A DNA stretch of 64,000 nucleotides, taken from positions 254,492 through 318,491 of the forward strand of contig CABUKB010000001.1 in assembly GCA_902492045.1 (NCBI GenBank), written 5' to 3'. Origin of the DNA: an uncultured Oscillospiraceae bacterium. GTDB taxonomy: Bacteria; Bacillota; Clostridia; Oscillospirales; Acutalibacteraceae. Positions 42,956 to 52,499 of this stretch are shown piece by piece. Position numbers and translations under genes: made by a program. The stretch's first letter is position 1; each line of letters opens with the position of its first letter. The notes under the pieces are model-generated. The model worked only from the letters and a program-made list of their open reading frames with translations. It did not search any database and was not told the DNA's origin.

Positions 42956-44143
42956 ATGTTCTTTATCCGTTTTTTGCGATGGTTGGCGGGCTGGGTCCGC
43001 CTGGAAACCGAAGGCGGGTTCCCCGAAAAACTTCTCAATGGGGCGGCAAAGGCCGGGATTGCCCTTTGGAACAGTTGCCGTCAGGGCGTCCGGATGACCA
43101 CCTGCTGTTACGCCCGGCAATACAAAAAGCTCCGCCCCTCCGCCAAAAAAGCCTGTGTACGGATGCGGGTGGTCGAACGGCACGGCCTTCCCTTTCTCCT
43201 CCATCGTTACCGGGCGAGGGCCGGCGTCGCCGTGGGGATTCTGGTATACGCCCTGCTGCTGCAGTTTCTGTCGGGACGGATCTGGATCGTGGATATCCAG
43301 GGCAACGACCGGGTGCCGGAAACCGCCATTCGGGAGGTCCTGGAACCCCTCGGGGTACGGGAAGGGGGCGATTTTGGGAAACTGGACGTTCCCTCCCTGC
43401 AGTTGACGGCACTGCAATCCCTGCCCGATCTGACCTGGCTGGCTGTCAACCTGGAGGGCAGCACCGTCCACGTTCAGGTGCAGGAACGGGGCAGTCATGC
43501 CCCCATGGAGGACGGCGCCTTTCCCTCCAACATCAAAGCCGCCCGGGACGGACGCATCCTGAAGATCGAGACAACGAGCGGTCAGGCGATGGTACAGGCC
43601 GGGGATGCCGTCACGAAGGACACCCTCCTCATCAGCGGCGTCGTGGACAGCAAAACCGGCCCCCTGCTCAAACGATCCTCCGGCCGGGTGGTGGCTGAAA
43701 CCAGCCGGACGCTGACCGCCGAGGTACCACTGGAAGAGACCCTTCTTCTCCCCACGGGAGATACCATCTTCCGGCCGGTATTCAGTCTCTTCGGTATACG
43801 CATCCCGCTCTACACCGACGGCACCATTCCAAAGGAGCATGCGCTCGAAACCCACCGCCATATGCTCTGCGCATATGGAAAGGAACTGCCAGTCGGCCTC
43901 CTATGCGACCGGTATGTGCTTCTGGAACCCTCGCCGGTCAGCCGCACGGAGGAAGAGGCCGCCGCTCTGGCAGCGGAACGGCTGAATGAACGGGAGCGGA
44001 CGGAACTGGGACGGGCGGAGATCACCGCGTCGAATCGGGAAGGACGGGTGGAGAACAGTGTTTACATCCTGACCGGCACTTACGCCTGCATCGAAGATAT
44101 CGGGGTGGAAGAACAGATTTACCTGGACGCCGCCGGGAACTGA
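42956..44143 (+). CDS. yqfD: Sporulation protein YqfD
   Basis: The 395-residue protein has one membrane segment near residues 88-108 (GVAVGILVYALLLQFLSGRI) with a basic cytoplasmic part before it and a long extracytoplasmic part after it (VDIQGNDRVPETAIREVLEP, a FtsQ/POTRA-like strand-helix region). The YqfD domain covers nearly the whole protein. It is required for normal sporulation in Bacillus. AAGGAGAG precedes the start. It forms an operon with yqfC. Confidence 0.93.
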   Translation: MFFIRFLRWLAGWVRLETEGGFPEKLLNGAAKAGIALWNSCRQGVRMTTCCYARQYKKLRPSAKKACVRMRVVERHGLPFLLHRYRARAGVAVGILVYALLLQFLSGRIWIVDIQGNDRVPETAIREVLEPLGVREGGDFGKLDVPSLQLTALQSLPDLTWLAVNLEGSTVHVQVQERGSHAPMEDGAFPSNIKAARDGRILKIETTSGQAMVQAGDAVTKDTLLISGVVDSKTGPLLKRSSGRVVAETSRTLTAEVPLEETLLLPTGDTIFRPVFSLFGIRIPLYTDGTIPKEHALETHRHMLCAYGKELPVGLLCDRYVLLEPSPVSRTEEEAAALAAERLNERERTELGRAEITASNREGRVENSVYILTGTYACIEDIGVEEQIYLDAAGN

Positions 44144-44244
44144 GCGTTTTATCGAACGCGGCCCGCCGCCTTCTCCCGTCCTGTCCGGGGTATGGAATCA
44201 TGTCCCTTCCGGAAGGCATTCGCCGGAACCATTTAAAAATAGGC

Positions 44245-44273
44245 TTGCGGTTTTCTTCAATGTCCTATAAAAT
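44245..44273 (+). promoter_or_regulatory. Promoter of the cysteine synthase-like gene
   Basis: TTGCGG (44245-44250) and TAAAAT (44268-44273) are 17 bp apart, 51 bp before the start codon. Confidence 0.6.
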
Positions 44274-44324
44274 AGCAACGTGGCCGGCCCATTCGGCCGG
44301 CGATGAAGTGAAGGAGGGCTGTCC

Positions 44325-45263
44325 TTGATCTGCAACACCATCCTCGACGCCATCGGCCAAACGCCCCTCATCCGGCTGCATACCATGACCGGACCGGACG
44401 ACGCGGAAATTCTGGTGAAATACGAGGGAATCAATGTGGGGGGGTCCATCAAGACCCGCACCGCTTTCAATATGATCGACCGGGCGGCGGAAAAAGGACT
44501 GCTCCGCCCCGACTCCATCCTGGTGGAACCGACCAGCGGCAATCAGGGGATTGGCATCGCCCTCGTCGGCGCCGTGAGGGGATACCGCGTGAAAATCATC
44601 ATGCCCGATTCGGTCAGTGTGGAACGCCGGTTGCTGGTCTCCCACTATGGCGCGGAGGTCCTCCTCGTTCACGACGACGGGGACATCGGGGCGTGCATCG
44701 AGGCATGCCGGGACATGGCGCTGCGCATGGCGGAGGAGGATCCGCGGGTTTTCATTCCCGAGCAGTTTTCCAACCCCGACAATCCCGCCGTCCACCGGGA
44801 ACATACCGCCCTCGAAATCCTGGAGCAAGCGGACGGCCCTATCCATGGCTTTTGTTCCGGCGTGGGGACCGGCGGCACCATCAGCGGAATCGGCGAGGTG
44901 CTAAAGGCGAAAAATCCGGATCTCGTCATCTGGGCAGTGGAGCCGGAAAATGCGGCGATTCTTTCGGGCGGCAGCATCGGCACCCATCTTCAAATGGGGA
45001 TCGGGGACGGCCTGATCCCGGAGAATCTGAACACCTCGATCTACAGTGACATCTGCGCCATCACCGACCGGGAGGCTCTGGACACGGCGAAGGCCCTCGC
45101 CACCAGGGAAGGCATCCTCTGCGGAATCTCCAGTGGTTCCAATGTGGCCGCAGCCGTCAAGCTGGCCAAACGGCTCGGCCATGGAAAACGGGTCGTCACC
45201 GTCCTGCCGGATACAGGCGAACGGTATTTCAGCACCCCCTTGTTCCAAAACCCGTCGGAATGA
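44325..45263 (+). CDS. Cysteine synthase-like PLP enzyme with altered loops
   Basis: This 312-residue fold-type II PLP enzyme has the PLP lysine Lys43 in NVGGSIKTRTAFNMI and the phosphate-binding GVGTGGTISGIGEVLKAKNP. Two active-site motifs differ from ordinary CysK: KDR is KTR, and the substrate loop SGNTG is SGNQG (Gln74). It may use another acceptor or donor than O-acetylserine and sulfide, though it could also simply be a clade of cysteine synthases. The start is TTG with AAGGAGGG upstream. It has its own promoter and terminator between yqfD and phoH. Confidence 0.82.
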   Translation: MICNTILDAIGQTPLIRLHTMTGPDDAEILVKYEGINVGGSIKTRTAFNMIDRAAEKGLLRPDSILVEPTSGNQGIGIALVGAVRGYRVKIIMPDSVSVERRLLVSHYGAEVLLVHDDGDIGACIEACRDMALRMAEEDPRVFIPEQFSNPDNPAVHREHTALEILEQADGPIHGFCSGVGTGGTISGIGEVLKAKNPDLVIWAVEPENAAILSGGSIGTHLQMGIGDGLIPENLNTSIYSDICAITDREALDTAKALATREGILCGISSGSNVAAAVKLAKRLGHGKRVVTVLPDTGERYFSTPLFQNPSE

Positions 45264-45388
45264 TCGCCGACCCGCCATTTCCGCCGCATCGGTGTGCCTG
45301 TGCTCCCCTTTGGGCTTTCCGTGTTCCCCCGCGATATCCATGGCCCTCTCATGGCCTTCCATGGCGGCCCGCCTAAGGTTTTACCCGT

Positions 45389-45425
45389 GGCTCTGCAAGA
45401 GAATTCCTCTTGCAGAGCCTTTTTA
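45389..45425 (+). terminator. Terminator after the cysteine synthase-like gene
   Basis: A perfect 13-bp stem (GGCTCTGCAAGAG and complement) around AATTC is followed by TTTTT. Confidence 0.93.
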
Positions 45426-45514
45426 TGCCCCATGATAAACCGGCGCTAAAACCGGCCATCCATTTGCTTTATACCTTTTGGGCCCAATCATGAAAATTTT
45501 GTAGGGTTTATCTA

Positions 45515-45543
45515 ATGACAAGCCGTTCAAGTATTGCTATAAT
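45515..45543 (+). promoter_or_regulatory. Promoter of the phoH-mutS2 gene row
   Basis: ATGACA (45515-45520) and TATAAT (45538-45543) are 17 bp apart, about 110 bp before phoH. The rest of the 45264-45651 gap holds the terminator and no gene. Confidence 0.72.
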
Positions 45544-45651
45544 GTAGACAATTCCCCTATTCGGTAAGCCCGTCGGCGCATAATCGGAAACCTGGGTGGG
45601 AAAAACCAAACAGACCGGCCGATTGACAGTCAGACAAAGCGAGGTTTTTGG

Positions 45652-46653
45652 ATGTTTGAGCAAACCATCAGCGTAGACCGGATGGAACAGGCGGTTTCCC
45701 TCTTCGGCAGCTTTGACGAAAATATCCGCCTGATCGAACAGCATTACAACGTCAGCATCCTGAACCGGGACAGCGATTTGAAGGTCAGCGGCGAACCGGA
45801 AGCGGTCGCCAAGGCGGTGCGCGCCATCGGCGGCTTGCTGCAACTCCTTAACAAGGGAGAGCAGCTCGGCGAGCAAAATGTCCGGTATGTCCTGATGCTG
45901 GTGGACGAGGGAGGCGAATCGGAGATTCCGCAGCTGACCTCGGACAGCATCTGTATCACCTCCAAGGGGCGCCCGGTCAAGCCGAAAACCATCGGCCAGA
46001 AAAAGTACGTGGAAGCTATCAAGAAAAACACCGTCGTGCTGGGGGTCGGCCCCGCCGGAACAGGAAAAACCTACCTGGCCGTCGCCATGGCGGTCGAGGC
46101 GTTCCGCTCCAAACAGGTCAACCGCATCATCCTCACCCGCCCGGCTGTGGAGGCGGGGGAAAAGCTCGGATTTTTGCCCGGCGATCTGCAGTCCAAGGTG
46201 GATCCCTATCTGCGTCCCCTGTACGACGCGCTGTTCGATATGCTGGGGACTGAAACCTATCAGAAATATCTCGAGCGGGGGAATATTGAAATTGCGCCCC
46301 TGGCCTATATGCGGGGCCGCACTCTCGACGACAGCTTCGTCATACTGGACGAAGCCCAGAACACCACGCCGGAGCAGATGAAAATGTTTCTGACCCGCCT
46401 TGGCTTCAATTCCAAGATGGTCGTCACCGGGGACATCACCCAGATTGATCTGCCCGACGGGCGCAAAAGCGGCCTGCGGGAGGTCCTCCGGGTGCTCCGC
46501 AACGTGGAGGACATCGCCATTTGCAGCTTCAGCGAAAAAGACGTGGTACGCCACCAGCTGGTTCAGCGCATCATTCAGGCATATGAACGGTATGAAAAAT
46601 CCAATGAAGGGAAACGGATCAAGAGTTATGGAAAAGATCAAAGTCGTCATTGA
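45652..46653 (+). CDS. phoH: PhoH-family ATPase
   Basis: The 333-residue protein has Walker A GPAGTGKTYLAVAMAVEA (near residue 130), ILTRPAVEAGEKLGFLPGDL and Walker B FVILDEAQNTTPEQMKMFLT, the PhoH family pattern. The N-terminal about 90 residues resemble a KH-like domain (VKVSGEPEA-type strand, here LKVSGEPEAVAKAVRAIGG). It is thought to act on RNA together with YbeY, encoded next with a 26-bp overlap. Confidence 0.94.
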   Translation: MFEQTISVDRMEQAVSLFGSFDENIRLIEQHYNVSILNRDSDLKVSGEPEAVAKAVRAIGGLLQLLNKGEQLGEQNVRYVLMLVDEGGESEIPQLTSDSICITSKGRPVKPKTIGQKKYVEAIKKNTVVLGVGPAGTGKTYLAVAMAVEAFRSKQVNRIILTRPAVEAGEKLGFLPGDLQSKVDPYLRPLYDALFDMLGTETYQKYLERGNIEIAPLAYMRGRTLDDSFVILDEAQNTTPEQMKMFLTRLGFNSKMVVTGDITQIDLPDGRKSGLREVLRVLRNVEDIAICSFSEKDVVRHQLVQRIIQAYERYEKSNEGKRIKSYGKDQSRH

Positions 46654-47134
46654 GAACAAGCAAAAAACCGTCAAGATTCCCACCGGTATCCGTCTGCTCA
46701 TGCGCCGTTGCTGTCATGCCGTTTTGGAGTTGGAACATTTCGAGGGTTCCGCCGAGGTCGATATCTCCATCGTGGACAACAAAGAAATCCGGGAGATTAA
46801 TCGGGAGCACCGGAAAATCGACGCTGTAACCGACGTGCTGTCTTTCCCGCTCGGGGAAAACGGGCACTATGACGTTCATCCCGAGACCGGCGCCAAGCAG
46901 CTCGGCGACATCGTTATCTCCATCGAGCGGGCGGTGGTCCAGGCCGAGCAATACGGGCATTCCCTCCAGCGGGAAATGGGATACCTGACGGTCCACTCCA
47001 TGCTTCACCTGCTTGGCTACGACCATGTGAACGGCGGACTGGATGCCGTCCGGATGCGGGAAAAAGAAGAGGCCGTCATGACGTCGGTCGGGCTGCCTCG
47101 CGGCGAGAGCTACGTCATGATGGACGACCGTTGA
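46628..47134 (+). CDS. ybeY: Endoribonuclease/rRNA maturation factor YbeY
   Basis: The 168-residue protein has the zinc-binding H3-H5-H motif in VHSMLHLLGYDH and the family motif DAVTDVLSFPLGE, with an extra short insertion before GDIVISIERAVVQAE. It processes 16S rRNA ends and takes part in ribosome quality control. ATG at 46628 lies inside the phoH 3' end; the long frame further upstream is a phoH shadow. Confidence 0.94.
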   Translation: MEKIKVVIENKQKTVKIPTGIRLLMRRCCHAVLELEHFEGSAEVDISIVDNKEIREINREHRKIDAVTDVLSFPLGENGHYDVHPETGAKQLGDIVISIERAVVQAEQYGHSLQREMGYLTVHSMLHLLGYDHVNGGLDAVRMREKEEAVMTSVGLPRGESYVMMDDR

Positions 47135-47181
47135 ACATACCCCTGCGTTTTTCACCACACCGACGATACGAGGGGACCGGT

Positions 47182-47652
47182 ATGGCCTTTATCAAATGCT
47201 TCGGATATGCCGCGAGAGGCGTCTGGTACTGTGTGCGGCATGAACGGAATTTCCGCATCCATCTTTGCATCGGTGCTTATGTGTTCGGATTCGCCCCTTA
47301 TTTTTCCCTAAGCCGGGCGGAGTGGGCTGCTTTGCTCATTTTGACGGCATTGGTTTTGTGCGCCGAAGCGGTGAACACTGCAGTCGAACGGGCGGTCGAT
47401 CTCGTTTCCAGGGAGCGGCGCCCTCTGGCCCGGGCCGCTAAAGATGCATCGGCGGGGGCCGTTCTGCTCTGCGCCGCCGCGGCGGTTGCCGTGGGGATTT
47501 TGTTTTTTGCCCGTGCCGACATATGGCGGCATATTGGGGCGGATCTTCTTGCGAATCCGTTGAAACTCGTCCTGCTTCTCCTCTCCCTTCCTCTTGCTCT
47601 GGTTTTCATTCTCTGCGGCGGCGCGAAAAAGCGACCGGGGGACGCCGCATAA
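47182..47652 (+). CDS. dgkA: Diacylglycerol/undecaprenol kinase
   Basis: This 156-residue membrane protein has the family motif VLCAEAVNTAVERAVDLVSR and the N-terminal FGYAARGVWYCVRHERNFRI. In Gram-positives this family phosphorylates undecaprenol for cell-wall synthesis. ATG at 47182 has GAGGGGAC upstream; TTG at 47131 is less likely. A fourth hydrophobic segment (LLANPLKLVLLLLSLPLALV) makes it slightly longer than usual. Confidence 0.9.
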   Translation: MAFIKCFGYAARGVWYCVRHERNFRIHLCIGAYVFGFAPYFSLSRAEWAALLILTALVLCAEAVNTAVERAVDLVSRERRPLARAAKDASAGAVLLCAAAAVAVGILFFARADIWRHIGADLLANPLKLVLLLLSLPLALVFILCGGAKKRPGDAA

Positions 47653-47691
47653 ATCGCCAATCCCTAAGACATGTGAGAAAGTGAGTCCCGT

Positions 47692-48591
47692 ATGAACACT
47701 CGATCTGCTTTTGTCGCCATTGTGGGACGGCCCAACGTGGGCAAGTCGTCTCTTCTCAACGCCATCATCGGCCGGAAGGTTGCGATTGTGTCCGACAAGC
47801 CTCAAACCACCCGCACCCGCATTATGGGGGTGTATACCAAGGGGGCGCTCCAGCTCGTTTTTCTGGACACGCCCGGGGCGCACCGTCCCCGCACCCGTTT
47901 AGGGGATTTTATGGTCAAGTCCATCGGCGAGGCGGTCTCCGGCGTGGACGCGGGCGTCCTGGTGGTGGAACCCCGCCCGATAATCCGGGAGGAGGAGCGG
48001 CAGCTTCTGCAACAGCTGCGGGCGCAGAAGTTGCCGATCATTCTGGTTATCAATAAAATGGATACTTTGGAGGATAAGACCGCCCTCCTCCCCTGTATGG
48101 ATGCCTGGCGCAGCGAGGGGGAGTTTGCCTGCGTGCTGCCGCTCTCCGCCCTGACGGGCGAAGGGGTGGAGGCACTCCCGGACGAACTGGCGGCCTATGC
48201 GTTTGAAAGTCCGCATTTTTTCCCCGACGGCGCGGTCAGCGACCAGCCGGAACAGGTTCTGGCGGCGGAACTTCTGCGGGAAAAAATGCTTCTTTTCCTC
48301 CGCGACGAAATCCCACACGGCATCGCCGTCACCATCGAATCTATGCGGGAACGGGAAACCGGCAAGGGGCCCCTTCTCGATATCGAAGCCAACATTTTTT
48401 GTGAAAAGGATAGTCACAAGGGGATCATCATCGGCAAAAAAGGTGCGATGCTCAAACAGATCGCTTCCGCCGCCCGGCTGGAAATGGAAGATCTGTTCGG
48501 CGTCAAGGTCAATCTGCAATGCTGGCTCAAGGTCAAGGAAGACTGGCGGAACCGGCAGGGACTGCTCGCCGGTTTCGGATACAAATTGTAA
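47692..48591 (+). CDS. era: GTPase Era
   Basis: The 299-residue GTPase has G1 GRPNVGKSSLLNAIIG, the switch KPQTTRTRIMGV, G3 FLDTPGAHRP and G4 VINKMDTL, and a C-terminal KH domain (GIIIGKKGAMLKQIASAARL, then DLFGVKVNLQCWLKVKEDWR). It binds 16S rRNA and checks 30S assembly. It is in the standard order after dgkA. Confidence 0.97.
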   Translation: MNTRSAFVAIVGRPNVGKSSLLNAIIGRKVAIVSDKPQTTRTRIMGVYTKGALQLVFLDTPGAHRPRTRLGDFMVKSIGEAVSGVDAGVLVVEPRPIIREEERQLLQQLRAQKLPIILVINKMDTLEDKTALLPCMDAWRSEGEFACVLPLSALTGEGVEALPDELAAYAFESPHFFPDGAVSDQPEQVLAAELLREKMLLFLRDEIPHGIAVTIESMRERETGKGPLLDIEANIFCEKDSHKGIIIGKKGAMLKQIASAARLEMEDLFGVKVNLQCWLKVKEDWRNRQGLLAGFGYKL

Positions 48592-48776
48592 ACCATTCCC
48601 CGGACCTTCTGTAAACCTTGCCCTTTGCGGCAGCATCCGTCTATGCCGTATAAATTGGCAGATTCTGCCGTCCACAGATTTCCGCGTATCATCCTTTGGT
48701 TTGGGCGCATGGTAATAGTGCCGTCGCTTGACAAAACGACGTCTCACCATTACGATGCATGAACGGAGGACGAAGG

Positions 48777-48968
48777 ATGAAACGGGACAACTACTGGTCT
48801 GCCTTTGCCAAAACCGGCCGCATAGAGGACTATCTGCGATACTGCGGCGTGGATATTTATGAAAACGGCGTAAACGCCGTGTCCCCGCCCCGTCCACGGG
48901 AGGAGAAACCGCCCTATGCGTCTGACAACCGACGCCCTGATCATCCGGGAAAACAACAACATCGGTGA
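48777..48968 (+). CDS. yqzL: YqzL-family small protein
   Basis: The 63-residue protein begins MKRDNYWSAFAKTGRIEDYL, matching the W-x-x-F-x-x-T-G-x-I-x-x-Y-L pattern of YqzL, which lies between era and recO in Bacillus too. ATG at 48777 has GGAGG 7 bases upstream. Its last 53 bp overlap recO, so coupling is likely. The C-terminal half is longer and less conserved. Function is unknown. Confidence 0.72.
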   Translation: MKRDNYWSAFAKTGRIEDYLRYCGVDIYENGVNAVSPPRPREEKPPYASDNRRPDHPGKQQHR

Positions 48969-49665
48969 GTCCGACCGTTTTGTGACGGCTCTGACTCGGG
49001 AATGGGGTGCGGTCCACGCCTCTGCCAGAGGCGCCCGCACTCTCAAAAACCGGGGCAGTGTCGCCACCCGGCTCCTGTCCTATTCCCGTCTGACCCTGCG
49101 CGAGGGACGGAACCGGGATAAATACATAATCGAGGACGCGCGGCCGCTGCGCGTCTTTTTTGACATTCACGGGGATATCGCCCGTCTGACCCTGGCACAG
49201 TATTTCTGCGAACTTGCGGGCGTCCTTGCCCCCAGAGAAGAGCCGGCAGAGGAACACCTCCGCCTGCTTCTCAACGCACTGCATTTTCTATCCGAGGGCA
49301 AAAAGGATATTCCTCTGATCAAAGCGGTGGTGGAGCTGCGCCTGCTCACGCTGTCCGGCTATATGCCGGATCTGACGGCGTGTTCCGTCTGCCGGGGCGG
49401 TGCCGACGGCCCCGTTTGGTTCCTGCCCCGGGACGGTATCCTCCGCTGCAACCGGTGCGAGAAGCCGGGAGACGCGCTGCCCCTGACCCCCGCTCTGCTG
49501 GCCGCCATGCGGCATATCGTATACGCGCCGTTTGAAAAATGCTTCGCCTTTCAGGTCCCGCAGGAGACTGCGTCTGCTCTGACGCAGACGGTGGAGACCT
49601 TTCTGCTTTGTCAGCTTGGCCGGAATTTTCAAACACTGCAATTCTATCACGGTCTGGACGCCTGA
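48916..49665 (+). CDS. recO: DNA repair protein RecO
   Basis: The 249-residue protein has the N-terminal OB-fold (TTDALIIRENNNIGESDRFV, then RGARTLKNRG) and a C-terminal helical domain with a zinc site, CSVCRG and CNRCEK. RecO loads RecA onto SSB-coated DNA with RecR. GGAGGAG stands upstream within yqzL. Confidence 0.93.
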   Translation: MRLTTDALIIRENNNIGESDRFVTALTREWGAVHASARGARTLKNRGSVATRLLSYSRLTLREGRNRDKYIIEDARPLRVFFDIHGDIARLTLAQYFCELAGVLAPREEPAEEHLRLLLNALHFLSEGKKDIPLIKAVVELRLLTLSGYMPDLTACSVCRGGADGPVWFLPRDGILRCNRCEKPGDALPLTPALLAAMRHIVYAPFEKCFAFQVPQETASALTQTVETFLLCQLGRNFQTLQFYHGLDA

Positions 49666-49722
49666 TCCGTCCAAAGCCGCTTGGCCGCCCAATGGGCGCT
49701 ACACCAGAAAGGAACCGACATC

Positions 49723-52104
49723 ATGATGAACCGACATGCCAAAGCACTCGAACTCGACAAGGTACTCGCCCTGCTTGAAATGGAGACCGGCTGCGCCGAT
49801 GCCGCCTGTCTGGCGCGGGAACTCGAGCCTGCCTCGTCTTTATTTAAAGCCAAACAGCTCATGAGGGAAACCGACGACGCCTGCCAGCTGATGGCACGGT
49901 TCGGCGCTCCATCCTTCGGGCAGATGAAGAACGTCGATAACGCCCTGCGGCGGGCGGAAGCCGGGGCTTCCCTATCCCTGCGGGAATTGCTGGACATAGC
50001 GGAGACCCTGCGGGTGATCCGCTCGGTGTCCGATTGGCGCCGCCACTGCGAGGGAATGGAAACCAGCCTGGACGACCGCTTCTCCGCCCTGGCACCGAAC
50101 AAGTATCTGGAGGAAAAAATCGCCGCCATTGTGGTGTCGGAAGAGGAGATCGACGATAACGCCTCTCCCACCCTGGCCGGTATCCGGCGCAAAATGAGGG
50201 CCGCTACGCTGCGCATCCGGGAACACCTCGACCGCATGGTCCGTTCTCCCGCTTATCAAAAACTTCTGCAGGATCCGATTGTTACCATCCGGGACGGCCG
50301 CTTTGTCGTCCCGGTGAAAGCCGAACACCGGGCGGAGGTGCCCGGGCTGGTCCACGACACCTCGGCTTCGGGGGCGACGGTGTTTATCGAACCGATGGGA
50401 TCGGTGGAGGCAAACAACGAATTAAAAGTCCTCGAAAGCCGGGAAAGGGCCGAGATCGAGCGCATCATCGAGGAATTGTCCGGCGAAACCGGCGGCTTTG
50501 CCGACGCGATTGCCGCCGATTATCACATCCTTGTCGAATTGAACCTGATTTTCGCCAAGGCGCGCCTTGCCTATAAGATGAAGGCGGTCTGCCCCCATCT
50601 GACCGACGACAGGCGGATCCGACTCCGTCACGCCCGTCATCCTCTGCTCGACCCACAAAAGGCGGTTCCCATCGACGTGGAACTGGGCGGGGCCTTCGAT
50701 ACCCTTGTCATCACCGGCCCCAATACCGGGGGCAAGACCGTCACCCTGAAAACCATCGGACTGCTCACCCTCATGGCCATGTGCGGCTTGCTGCCTCCGG
50801 TGGACGACGGCAGTTCCCTTTCATTTTTCCCGTCGGTACTGGCGGACATCGGAGATGAACAGTCGATTGAACAGTCCCTCTCCACTTTTTCCGCCCATAT
50901 GACCAACATCACCCGGATCCTGAACGACGCGGACGAGGGCAGCCTCGTTCTTCTCGACGAATTGGGGGCGGGCACCGACCCGGTCGAGGGGGCGGCCTTG
51001 GCCATTGCCATCCTGGAGCGGCTGCGGGATAAGGGGGCTCGAATCGCCGCCACCACCCACTATGCGGAACTGAAGGCCTATGCTATCCAATCTCCCGGCG
51101 TGGAAAACGGAAGCTGTGAATTCGATGTGTCGACCCTGCGGCCCACCTACCGCCTTCTCGTGGGTATCCCGGGACGTTCGAACGCCTTTGCCATCGCGGA
51201 ACGATTGGGCATGGATCCGGCGGTGGTATCCCATGCAAGAGAGCGCATCTCCGGCGATGACCGGCGGCTGGAGGATGTCGTCACCGAGCTGGAAAACCGC
51301 CGCCAGGCATTGGAGGACGAATGGAAGGCCGCGCGGCAGGCGGCTCACGACGCTGAAGACGCTAAAAAACGCTCTGAAACGGAGTTGGCCGAGATCGACC
51401 GGCTCAGGGAGAAGGAATTGCAGCAGGCCAGAGACGAAGCCAGGCGCCTGCTCGAACGGGCCAGGGGTGAGGCGGAGGCCCTCATCCGGGAACTCGATGA
51501 CCTGCGCAAACAAAAAAACGCTGCGGATTTCAGTGCCCGGGCTCAGGAGGCCAAAAGCCGTCTGCGTTCCCGGTTAAACGCTGCGGAAAGCGCAGCGGAT
51601 CCGATCCCAAAGCGCCGCGGGGAATCTTATGTCCTGCCCCGCCCTTTGAAGCAGGGGGACACGGTTGTCCTGACGGATCTGGGCAAGGAAGCCACCGTGC
51701 TATCCGGGCCCGACTCGAGCGGCAACGTTGAGGTGCAGGCCGGCATTGTCCGCACCCGCATTCCGTTGTCCAGCCTGCGTCTGGTCGAGGAACGAAAACC
51801 GTCTTACCCCTCTCCAACCAAAGGACGGGCTGTTCCCCGGGGCGAGAGTCGCGCCACCCGCTCAGTAAGGACGGAACTCGATCTGCGCGGGCAGACCACC
51901 GACGAGGCCCTTCTTGAAGTGGACCGGTTTATCGACGATGCGGTCATGTCGGGCCTTGGCCAGATCACCATCATCCACGGCAAGGGCACGGGTGCCCTGC
52001 GGACCGCGATCCACGCCCATCTGCGCACCCATCCGTCGGTCAAATCCTACCGGCTCGGGACCTTCGGCGAGGGGGAAAGCGGAGTCACAATTGTGGATAT
52101 ATAA
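49723..52104 (+). CDS. mutS2: Endonuclease MutS2
   Basis: The 793-residue protein has the MutS core and ATPase: VITGPNTGGKTVTLKTIGLL (Walker A), LVLLDELGAGTDPVEGAALA (Walker B) and ATTHYAELKAYA. A long coiled coil follows (about 515-640), and the C-terminal Smr nuclease domain (from about 720) has ELDLRGQTTDEAL and IIHGKGTGALR. In Firmicutes MutS2 acts on recombination intermediates and collided ribosomes. ATG at 49723 with AAAGGA upstream is chosen over 49681. Confidence 0.96.
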   Translation: MMNRHAKALELDKVLALLEMETGCADAACLARELEPASSLFKAKQLMRETDDACQLMARFGAPSFGQMKNVDNALRRAEAGASLSLRELLDIAETLRVIRSVSDWRRHCEGMETSLDDRFSALAPNKYLEEKIAAIVVSEEEIDDNASPTLAGIRRKMRAATLRIREHLDRMVRSPAYQKLLQDPIVTIRDGRFVVPVKAEHRAEVPGLVHDTSASGATVFIEPMGSVEANNELKVLESRERAEIERIIEELSGETGGFADAIAADYHILVELNLIFAKARLAYKMKAVCPHLTDDRRIRLRHARHPLLDPQKAVPIDVELGGAFDTLVITGPNTGGKTVTLKTIGLLTLMAMCGLLPPVDDGSSLSFFPSVLADIGDEQSIEQSLSTFSAHMTNITRILNDADEGSLVLLDELGAGTDPVEGAALAIAILERLRDKGARIAATTHYAELKAYAIQSPGVENGSCEFDVSTLRPTYRLLVGIPGRSNAFAIAERLGMDPAVVSHARERISGDDRRLEDVVTELENRRQALEDEWKAARQAAHDAEDAKKRSETELAEIDRLREKELQQARDEARRLLERARGEAEALIRELDDLRKQKNAADFSARAQEAKSRLRSRLNAAESAADPIPKRRGESYVLPRPLKQGDTVVLTDLGKEATVLSGPDSSGNVEVQAGIVRTRIPLSSLRLVEERKPSYPSPTKGRAVPRGESRATRSVRTELDLRGQTTDEALLEVDRFIDDAVMSGLGQITIIHGKGTGALRTAIHAHLRTHPSVKSYRLGTFGEGESGVTIVDI

Positions 52105-52387
52105 TCCCCGCGCACGCTGTGCGGAAAAACGCGGCAAGATAGAATGCGCCGTCCGTTCGGCCCGCCTAAGCGTACACGTTCGATTTTAGCCTTTGTCAAA
52201 AAGGCTTGAGTCGCGGACCCTGACGCGTCCCGCCGGACGCGAAAGCCTTCATGAGACGAAGCGCAGGAAAGGCGCAAAACGTCTGGGGGTATGGCGCGGC
52301 GGGGAACTCTCGCCGGGAGTTCTGGCGTTTTCAAGGGACACCGGGTTTGGACATCTGCCCGTTCCCTTCCAAGTTTTTGACGGCCTG
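52105..52387 (+). other. Transcribed, unexplained 3' region of mutS2
   Basis: The nearest terminator after mutS2 is about 280 bp away, so this region is probably transcribed. It holds an open frame (52193-52405) without a ribosome site and with an Arg/Gly-rich content that I do not trust as protein, plus a small hairpin at about 52189-52207 (AGCCT/AGGCT). A noncoding RNA is possible, but no known RNA family is recognisable. Confidence 0.35.
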
Positions 52388-52418
52388 GAGAGGCGGCTTG
52401 AATAAGCCGCCTCTCTTT
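52388..52418 (+). terminator. Plus-strand terminator after the mutS2 region
   Basis: A perfect 12-bp stem (GAGAGGCGGCTT and complement) around GAAT is followed by TTTG. Confidence 0.82.
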
Positions 52419-52499
52419 GTCATTTATGCCCTAAAGGAGTGCCTCACGACAGAGGTTTTCGAGCCGTTTCCCAGGGAATATCGTCCTGCACAAGGCGTT

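Noticed and set aside
52193..52405. 71-codon plus-strand frame after mutS2
   Set aside because: No ribosome site and an ending inside the terminator stem; kept only as a possible RNA region.
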